DNA of 12,117 bases from Bacillota bacterium. GTDB taxonomy: Bacteria > Bacillota > Clostridia > Acetivibrionales > DSM-1351. Below, piece after piece: positions 6,194 to 11,571 of the stretch (its first letter is position 1; each line of letters opens with the position of its first letter). The DNA lies in NCBI GenBank assembly GCA_023436515.1, contig JAEZIV010000073.1, positions 1 to 12,117 on the forward strand, given 5' to 3'. The position numbers and the translations under genes are program-made. A model generated the notes under the pieces. It made no database searches, was not told the origin of the DNA, and saw only the letters and a list, made by a program, of their open reading frames with translations.

Positions 6194-8158
6194 ATGAAAA
6201 AAATTCTAATAATAATTTCCATTCTATCTGCTCTATGCTTGCTTACAACCTATACGTTTTCCGCAAGTCTTCTTGAAAAAATTGAGGTGTATAAAAATTA
6301 TTCAAGTGTAGTAGTGAATGAAAAAAAGACAAATATACAAACTTTTCAATATAACAACTCTCAATATGCACCTATCCAAAAGATAGCAGAAGCACTTGGA
6401 GCTAAATTCAAATGGGACTCAAAAACTAAAACAGTAAGTGTATCCTCAGTAATAAATAGTACAGAGAATATTACATATTCAAGAATTGTTGATTCATTAG
6501 AACCAATGCTTAATCTGGATACAATTAATATAAATCCAGACATAATTGATGGACATAAATTAGAAAAGAACAGCAACAAGGTAGATACTGAGCTATTATT
6601 TGAAGAAGGGTTTATTAAGCTATTACCAGAAACATTTCTGGATTATAATACTAATTACACGTTAAAGCTTTTCATTAATAACGGAAGCAGGATACTTATT
6701 AAATTTAAAACAAGTGAGCTGCCAAAGTTAATCCCTGAGAATGGGCAGAAAATAATCTATGTACCTGCTGAACCAAATAAAGGTTTTAATTACCCATATT
6801 ATTTAGTACTTCCCAAAAAGATTAATGTTGAAAAGAACAAAGGGAAAAAGAATTATTTGTTTGTTGAAACCCATAATACGGGCAAAGTAGGAGATGATTT
6901 AAGTTTTCATATTAAGGAGGCATATCAAATTGCCGAGGGAAACTCAGCTTCAATTGCTGACGAGCTTGGACTCCCAAGAATCGTGCCTATATTAGTGAGA
7001 CCCGAGAGTTCTATTAATGGGCAATTGGTATACACACATGCTCTGTCAAGAAACGCCATTTTTTTGAATGAACTTAAGAAAGAAGCTGGTACATATAACG
7101 ACGTATTTAAGCCCATGGACAGAGTTGACCTGCAAGTGGCTAACATGATAAAACATGCCAATCAATATTTAAAGAATAATGGATGGAAAATGGAAGAAAA
7201 AATCTTCATGTGGGGTTTTTCTGCATCTGGTGATTTTACAAACAGATTTGCTTTTCTGTATCCCGAATTAGTTAAGGCCGCTTGCTTCTCAGGCTTTCCA
7301 ATTCCACCTATTAGTAAGGCAGGTGGATATAACATGATATATCCTCTTGGTACATATGACTTTAAAGAAATAACAGGGAAGAATTTTAGCCTATCTGCTT
7401 ATAATAATGTAGCAAAGCTTGGATATGTAGGCTCAGCTGACGATAATGACCCCTCCCTTTTAGATACGGAATATGAGCAGGAAATTGTTAACAAATTATT
7501 AGCTGTAAGAGAATATCCAGATAAATGGCCAAAAGCAAAAAAGCTTTTCCAAAGCTCAGGGGGACAAGCTCAAGCCAATGTCTATATTGGAGCTGGACAT
7601 GAAACATTTTACAAGGGCATGACCAATGATTATATTAACTTCTTTACATCAAATAGAGAAAATACTACACCTGTTTATGTAAAACCTTCTGACCCAGCAA
7701 CTACATTAACAGATATTTACTCAAAAAATGTTATTGAAATAAAGAATAAACCTTTTAGTTATGATAAAACAACAATTACTGAAGCATTTTGGTCGGGCAC
7801 ACTTCCTCAGACACTTCCAAAGACTTTTGTTGATTGGTATAAAAAAAATAACTCTGAATACAGTGACGACATATTATTCCTTTCCATTAATGAATGGGAT
7901 ACCGGAAATAGTAATCAGATGTACGAAAGAATTGAGAAGATTGGGGGGGAGCTTATCCTTAGAGCACAAGGTTATAAAGATATACGTATAACAATAACAG
8001 GAGGCTCTATGACAAGTGGAGACGGACAAGCGCAGCTTTATTTTGGATATGTTCAAAATGTAGATGATGTAGTATCTGGAGTTAAATATAAAATAGTTGA
8101 TTCTACTGGCCATTGGACAACATATGATGATGTATATGTTGTAAGACCTAAAAAATAG
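6194..8158 (+). CDS. exported copper-amine-oxidase-N-domain / alpha-beta hydrolase (esterase) fusion
   Basis: This protein of 654 residues begins with a signal peptide (MKK plus a hydrophobic core, cleavage near SASL, about residue 24). Residues about 30-85 (VVVNEKK...YAPIQKIAEALGAKFKWDSKTKTVSV) match the copper amine oxidase N-terminal 'stalk' domain, common in clostridial surface proteins and not itself an oxidase. Residues about 95-175 look like a small Ig-like beta module ending in LIKFKTSE. Residues about 185-490 form an alpha/beta hydrolase with nucleophile elbow GFSASG (Ser343), a preceding THNTG loop and a probable catalytic His in GAGHE (His469). The Asp is unassigned (D416-D419 region). 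About 160 further residues form an unrecognised C-terminal module. The substrate is unknown; an extracellular ester or polyester is plausible. AAGGAG (6181-6186), 7 nt before ATG 6194, decides against the in-frame ATG at 6176. Confidence 0.8.
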   Translation: MKKILIIISILSALCLLTTYTFSASLLEKIEVYKNYSSVVVNEKKTNIQTFQYNNSQYAPIQKIAEALGAKFKWDSKTKTVSVSSVINSTENITYSRIVDSLEPMLNLDTININPDIIDGHKLEKNSNKVDTELLFEEGFIKLLPETFLDYNTNYTLKLFINNGSRILIKFKTSELPKLIPENGQKIIYVPAEPNKGFNYPYYLVLPKKINVEKNKGKKNYLFVETHNTGKVGDDLSFHIKEAYQIAEGNSASIADELGLPRIVPILVRPESSINGQLVYTHALSRNAIFLNELKKEAGTYNDVFKPMDRVDLQVANMIKHANQYLKNNGWKMEEKIFMWGFSASGDFTNRFAFLYPELVKAACFSGFPIPPISKAGGYNMIYPLGTYDFKEITGKNFSLSAYNNVAKLGYVGSADDNDPSLLDTEYEQEIVNKLLAVREYPDKWPKAKKLFQSSGGQAQANVYIGAGHETFYKGMTNDYINFFTSNRENTTPVYVKPSDPATTLTDIYSKNVIEIKNKPFSYDKTTITEAFWSGTLPQTLPKTFVDWYKKNNSEYSDDILFLSINEWDTGNSNQMYERIEKIGGELILRAQGYKDIRITITGGSMTSGDGQAQLYFGYVQNVDDVVSGVKYKIVDSTGHWTTYDDVYVVRPKK

Positions 8159-8262
8159 TAATTCTGTATGGTTAAGAGAAAAGGTTACTCAAATTCAACA
8201 CCATCACAATCTACTTATATCAATATATGTATTTTACTGCCTTATTAGTAGCTTTTATGTCA

Positions 8263-8291
8263 TTGACTTTGTTTTTTATTACTTCTATAAT
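8263..8291 (+). promoter_or_regulatory. sigma-A promoter of the soluble chemoreceptor gene
   Basis: TTGACT (8263-8268), a 17-nt spacer and a perfect TATAAT (8286-8291) lie upstream. The predicted start near 8298 gives a 36-nt leader before the ATG at 8334. The gene therefore appears to be transcribed on its own. Confidence 0.8.
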
Positions 8292-8333
8292 TTGTAATAT
8301 AAGCTAATATTTTTAGTAAAGGCGGTAACTGCC

Positions 8334-9167
8334 ATGACAACACCTATATCCGATAATGAAATTCTCAATGCATTCGACATTGTACTTCCTTATCTTTCTA
8401 TTCTATTCGACAATGAAGCATCTATTGCTATAACAAACAGAGAGATGTACCTTAAAAATCAGTCCAGCCCAAATCTTCAGCTGAAGCTTAATCCTGGTGA
8501 GCCCATCCCCGAGGGTGGTGCGGCAAGTGCGGCAATTCGTACCGGTGAAGTTATCATTAAAGTTGTACCTAAGGAGGTTTATGGCAAACCGTTTAGGTCC
8601 TATGCTATACCGATAAAATCCAAAGGCAATGTGGTTGGCTGTGTACTTGTTGGAAAAAGCCTCGCTAAAAGTGATGAACTACATAATGCATATAAGAACC
8701 AAACCCTTGCATTGCAGCAGATATCCCAATCAATTGTGGAGTTGTCTTCTGAGCTACAGAATATTTCGGATATGAATAATGAAATTCAAAAAAATGCTTT
8801 GGAGACTGAAAAAAACGCCAAAAGTACAGATAGCATTGTTCAAATGATTCGTCACATATCCTCTCAGACTAACCTGCTTGGACTGAATGCATCAATCGAA
8901 GCTGCAAGGGCCGGTGAAATCGGAAAGGGCTTTGGTGTTGTTGCACAGGAAATCCGTTCCCTTTCAAACTTAACTAATGATTCAATCCAAAAAATAAATG
9001 AAATACTAAAGCAGACAAATACTTCAATAAAAGATATATCAGCAAAGGTACAGACATCCAACTCCATTTTCCAGGCACAGGCTGAAGCCTTTAAAAAGAT
9101 AGCCTCATCTGTTGAGGAATTGACAGCGGCAGCGAATATTTTAGAGAACATGGCAGAGAAAATATAG
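8334..9167 (+). CDS. soluble methyl-accepting chemotaxis-type signalling protein
   Basis: This 277-residue protein has no membrane segment or signal peptide, so it is a cytoplasmic receptor. Residues about 12-112 form a small sensory domain ([20 protein letters not shown], then [20 protein letters not shown]) of the PAS/Cache-like type found in short chemoreceptors. Residues about 120-277 are a shortened MCP signalling hairpin. The highly conserved tip at 174-211 ([20 protein letters not shown], then [12 protein letters not shown]) is the CheA/CheW contact region. Full-length receptors have far longer coiled coils, so this resembles the short soluble receptors of Firmicutes such as B. subtilis YfmS. 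The signal is unknown. Its Shine-Dalgarno is weak (AAAGGCGG, 8318-8325). It lies just upstream of the arsR-hgcAB operon but is separated from it by a strong terminator, so co-transcription is unlikely. Confidence 0.88.
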   Translation: MTTPISDNEILNAFDIVLPYLSILFDNEASIAITNREMYLKNQSSPNLQLKLNPGEPIPEGGAASAAIRTGEVIIKVVPKEVYGKPFRSYAIPIKSKGNVVGCVLVGKSLAKSDELHNAYKNQTLALQQISQSIVELSSELQNISDMNNEIQKNALETEKNAKSTDSIVQMIRHISSQTNLLGLNASIEAARAGEIGKGFGVVAQEIRSLSNLTNDSIQKINEILKQTNTSIKDISAKVQTSNSIFQAQAEAFKKIASSVEELTAAANILENMAEKI

Positions 9168-9171
9168 AGTT

Positions 9172-9231
9172 AACCCTGGAGCCGGCACAGGAAGATTGAT
9201 TTCATCTTCATAGCTGCTCCAGGGTTTTTTC
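9172..9231 (+). terminator. intrinsic terminator of the chemoreceptor gene
   Basis: AACCCTGGAGC (9172-9182) is perfectly complementary to GCTCCAGGGTT (9216-9226), and six T follow the stem GGG (9225-9230). An inner hairpin, GAAGAT (9191-9196) with ATCTTC (9204-9209), sits in the loop. It begins 4 nt after the stop codon. Confidence 0.9.
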
Positions 9232-9240
9232 TTGTCTGAA

Positions 9241-9356
9241 AACTGATTCAGTTAAAAATGGTGAAGTCCAAGCTATACTATTTTAAATCATTTCTAGAAA
9301 TCTATTAATATTTAGAAGTACTTCTCTTTAGGACATAATTATTCAATTCCTGAATT
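9241..9356. promoter_or_regulatory. cluster of short palindromes upstream of the arsR-hgcAB promoter
   Basis: Four dyads lie in 116 bases of otherwise gene-free DNA. They are AACTGA-T-TCAGTT (9241-9253), ATTTCTAGAAAT (9290-9301), AGAAGTACTTCT (9314-9325) and AATTC-CT-GAATT (9345-9356). The first three have full 6-bp arms. Their sequences differ from one another, so they are not one repeated operator. They could be protein-binding sites, but AT-rich DNA produces some palindromes by chance. Confidence 0.3.
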
Positions 9357-9404
9357 ATCAAGGTATCAACATAATAAGTATTTCCCGATACTTGCTATTT
9401 CATA

Positions 9405-9433
9405 TTGACATTTATAGATTTGATGCATATTAT
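9405..9433 (+). promoter_or_regulatory. sigma-A promoter of the arsR-hgcA-hgcB operon
   Basis: A perfect TTGACA (9405-9410), a 17-nt spacer and TATTAT (9428-9433) give one of the best promoters in the window. The predicted start is near 9440, giving a leader of about 30 nt before arsR. A weak dyad GATTT (9417-9421) / AAATC (9440-9444) spans the -10 and could be part of an ArsR operator, but no classical ArsR operator is clear. Confidence 0.8.
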
Positions 9434-9469
9434 ATTATTAAATCGAATAATTTAGATATGAGGTGACCA

Positions 9470-9784
9470 ATGAATACCCAGCATTTACATAATGCCAAGG
9501 TGTTTAAAGCCTTTTGTGATGAGAACAGGCTGGAAATACTTGAGCTTTTACAGAAGGGGGAAAAGTGTGCCTGCGTCCTCCTGGACCAACTGAATATAGG
9601 ACAATCGACACTATCACATCACATGAAGATTCTGGTTCAAAGCGGCATTGTAGCATCGAGGAATGAAGGAAAATGGACCTATTATTCAATATCAACCGAA
9701 GGGGCACGTTATGCCCAGAACCTGCTCAATCGCTTAACTGCTGTTCAAGGCGAAGGCTCAGATAGCAGTGATTGTTGTTCTTAA
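9470..9784 (+). CDS. ArsR-family metal(loid)-responsive repressor of the hgcAB operon
   Basis: This 104-residue winged-helix protein has typical ArsR/SmtB length. The recognition helix region is QSTLSHHMKILVQSG (45-59), and the wing is NEGKWTYYSIS. Immediately before that helix lies KCACVLLDQL, with Cys33 and Cys35 in the position of the C-x-C of the ELCVCDL metal site of classical As(III)/Sb(III) sensors. Cys16 and the tail DSSDCCS (Cys102-Cys103) add further thiols. Family members leave DNA on binding the metal(loid), so it probably autoregulates the operon from the promoter at 9405-9433. Whether it senses As(III), Hg(II) or another ion cannot be told from sequence. The ribosome binding site AGGTGA (9461-9466) sits close to ATG. 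hgcA follows after 93 nt with no strong terminator between. ArsR-like regulators have been reported next to hgcAB in other methylators. Confidence 0.9.
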   Translation: MNTQHLHNAKVFKAFCDENRLEILELLQKGEKCACVLLDQLNIGQSTLSHHMKILVQSGIVASRNEGKWTYYSISTEGARYAQNLLNRLTAVQGEGSDSSDCCS

Positions 9785-9847
9785 CCGGTGTGTATCAGTG
9801 TGATAAATACCTTCGGTTGTCCATCGTGCTTTTGATTACTATTTGTG

Positions 9848-9864
9848 TACGCGCTATGTGCGTA
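9848..9864 (+). promoter_or_regulatory. hairpin just upstream of the hgcA ribosome binding site
   Basis: TACGCGC (9848-9854) pairs with GTGCGTA (9858-9864) around a 3-nt loop, with one G-T wobble. It ends 3 nt before the GGGAG Shine-Dalgarno of hgcA (9868-9872). It has no U-tract, so it is not a terminator. It may affect hgcA translation or message stability. A looser dyad, AACCG (9783-9787) / CGGTT (9814-9818), starts at the arsR stop. Both are by-eye structures. Confidence 0.35.
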
Positions 9865-9877
9865 GATGGGAGATAAT

Positions 9878-11074
9878 ATGGAGAATAGAAGCTGCTGTGG
9901 TTCGGATTCGAAACCAAAAACCGTAAGGGTAAAGCCCAAAGTAAAGATACCCAGGCATACTGACTTATCGCCTGCCGATGACAATAATAAAGCCTGTTGT
10001 TGCAGTGGAGATAAAAAAGATTCCTGTGAGCCCATAACAAAATACAGCAAAGGTGACTCCTGGGTAATTGGTGATCTGGAGACTGATGCCGGACTTGTAC
10101 CTCAGGTATCAACAAATTTGGGTCTTCAGGATAACTTAGGCACATTGAAGGTCAGATGTGGTATTGGGAGAATGGATTATAAAATAAATCCCGGTATTTA
10201 CGCCATAGGAACTCCTGATAAGTCTACCCACGTTCTGGTAACTGCAAATTATAAGCTAACCTTCGACGCAGTTAGAAAGGAACTGGAGGGTCTAAACGTT
10301 TGGGTTCTGGTACTGGATACAAAGGGTATCAATGTTTGGTGCGCCGCGGGGAAAGGGACCTTTGGCACAAAAGAGCTTATTAACCGTATCGGTAGGACTA
10401 AGCTTTCTAAAATCGTATCCTCCAAAACGTTGGTATTGCCTCAACTTGGGGCCCCGGGGGTTAGTGCCCACGAGGTAACAAAAAGCACAGGCTTCAAGAT
10501 TATATATGGGCCAGTCAGAGCAAGTGACCTCAAAGAGTTTATCAGCTCGGGTATGAAAGCTACCGATGAAATGCGAACGGTCAAGTTTACTTTTAAGGAC
10601 CGACTTGTATTAACTCCTGTAGAGTTGGCAGCAACCTTCAAGATGTCCTTAATGATATTTGGAATTCTATTTCTATTAAACCTGTTTGTGACCAACCCCT
10701 TTGGAGTTGTTGACTTCTATGCATATGCAGGAGCTATATTGACCGGTTGCTTTTTTACACCAGTCCTGCTTCCCTGGATTCCCGGCAGAGCCTTTGCGTG
10801 GAAGGGTTGGCTGTTAGGTCTTCTGTGGACTTTAACGGTAGTGTTGATGAATGGAGGAATTACCTCTCCTGCATTTGGTATACTTAAAGAATTTGCATAT
10901 ATTCTTGTATTGCCATCAATTTCTGCCTACTATGCAATGAATTTTACAGGCTCTTCAACCTATACCTCCTTTTCAGGTGTTTTAAAGGAGATGAGAATAG
11001 CTATTCCTGCCATCATTATAACAATAGCTCTAGGAGTCTTACTTTTGTTGGTTAACAGCTTTATAAGTGCTTAG
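9878..11074 (+). CDS. hgcA: mercury methylation corrinoid protein HgcA
   Basis: HgcA transfers a methyl group from its corrinoid cofactor to Hg(II), making methylmercury together with HgcB. The 398-residue protein carries the diagnostic cap-helix motif NVWCAAGK (152-159). Its Cys155 is the thiolate ligand of cobalt in this family, and GTFGT follows. Upstream core segments VRCGIGRMDYKINPGIYAIG (92-111) and VLVTANYKLTFD (119-130) also match. The C-terminal part has five predicted membrane helices (about 256-272, 281-300, 308-324, 335-353, 374-395) and the family-typical MNFTGSSTYTSFSGVLKEM (354-372). The cobalamin domain is cytoplasmic. Residues 1-61 are an unusual hydrophilic extension with Cys6-Cys7, Cys40-41-42 and Cys50. 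GGGAG (9868-9872) 5 nt before ATG 9878 supports this start over the in-frame ATG at 9866. The stop overlaps the hgcB ribosome binding site, implying translational coupling. Confidence 0.97.
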   Translation: MENRSCCGSDSKPKTVRVKPKVKIPRHTDLSPADDNNKACCCSGDKKDSCEPITKYSKGDSWVIGDLETDAGLVPQVSTNLGLQDNLGTLKVRCGIGRMDYKINPGIYAIGTPDKSTHVLVTANYKLTFDAVRKELEGLNVWVLVLDTKGINVWCAAGKGTFGTKELINRIGRTKLSKIVSSKTLVLPQLGAPGVSAHEVTKSTGFKIIYGPVRASDLKEFISSGMKATDEMRTVKFTFKDRLVLTPVELAATFKMSLMIFGILFLLNLFVTNPFGVVDFYAYAGAILTGCFFTPVLLPWIPGRAFAWKGWLLGLLWTLTVVLMNGGITSPAFGILKEFAYILVLPSISAYYAMNFTGSSTYTSFSGVLKEMRIAIPAIIITIALGVLLLLVNSFISA

Positions 11075-11084
11075 GAGGTGTCAT

Positions 11085-11387
11085 ATGAAGCATAGATATT
11101 TAAGGAATGTAGCTACGCTAAAACTAAATTCTGATAAATGCATGGGCTGCAAACGTTGTATTGAGGTTTGTCCACATAAAGTGTTTAGTTTTCATAATGG
11201 AAATGCAGAAATTAATGATAGGGATAGCTGCATGGAATGTGGAGCTTGCGCTAAAAATTGTCCCTTTCATGCCCTTGAAGTTACACCGGGAGTGGGCTGT
11301 GCCTATGCAATTATCAAGGGGTGGCTTACAGGAAGCGAACCCAGCTGTGACTGTTCAAGCAGCAGTGAAAGCGAGGGTTGCTGCTGA
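11085..11387 (+). CDS. hgcB: mercury methylation ferredoxin HgcB
   Basis: This is a 100-residue 2[4Fe-4S] ferredoxin, close to the roughly 95 residues usual for HgcB. Cluster motifs are CMGCKRCIEVCP (Cys19, 22, 25, 29) and CMECGACAKNCP (Cys49, 52, 55, 59). Beyond the ferredoxin fold it has the HgcB-specific isolated Cys72 in GVGCAYA and a C-terminal vicinal pair Cys99-Cys100. The tail is extended by CDC (Cys88, Cys90) and a Ser-rich linker. HgcB is thought to supply electrons that keep the HgcA corrinoid in the Co(I) state and to help bind or pass Hg(II) through its extra cysteines. AGGAGGTG (11073-11080) overlaps the hgcA stop, and ATG 11085 follows 4 nt later. A GTG at 11067 inside hgcA is less likely. 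The gene order and spacing are those of known hgcAB pairs. Confidence 0.97.
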   Translation: MKHRYLRNVATLKLNSDKCMGCKRCIEVCPHKVFSFHNGNAEINDRDSCMECGACAKNCPFHALEVTPGVGCAYAIIKGWLTGSEPSCDCSSSSESEGCC

Positions 11388-11479
11388 ATCAGGATTTTAT
11401 GGAAAGTACAGAACCTGCTGCCTAACACATAATCTTTCCTGCAAGCCAAAGAGTATGCCCGGCGTTGCGGCGATAAAAG

Positions 11480-11541
11480 CGGAAAAACCCTGGAGCTGTC
11501 AACAGAGAAACCTGGCGAGGTTCTCAGACAGCTTCAGGGTT
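11480..11541 (-). terminator. long hairpin terminator between convergent hgcB and the thioredoxin gene
   Basis: AACCCTGGAGCTGTC (11486-11500) pairs with GACAGCTTCAGGGTT (11527-11541) over 15 bp including one G-T wobble. An inner stem, GAGA-ACCT with AGGTTCTC (11505-11525, one bulged A), caps it. On the - strand the stem is followed by five T (complement of 11483-11487), so it terminates the TlpA-like gene 30 nt downstream of its stop. The + side lacks a T-run, but the very stable stem may still end the hgcB message. The remainder of 11388-11480 shows no gene. Confidence 0.75.
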
Positions 11542-11571
11542 AAATTCAAAGGTTCAAATTGACAGATAAGG

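Noticed and set aside
9832..9860. Possible internal promoter before hgcA (TTGATT, 17 nt, TATGTG)
   Set aside because: The -10 match is poor and the -10 overlaps the hairpin. The strong promoter upstream of arsR suffices.
9781..10145. Minus-strand frames across the arsR-hgcA junction
   Set aside because: They lie opposite the hgcA 5' end and have no family features or ribosome binding sites. The + strand proteins explain this region.
11161..11562. Long + strand frame overlapping hgcB and running past it
   Set aside because: It is out of frame with hgcB over most of its length, has no ribosome binding site, and its tail runs through the terminator hairpin. It is a shadow frame.
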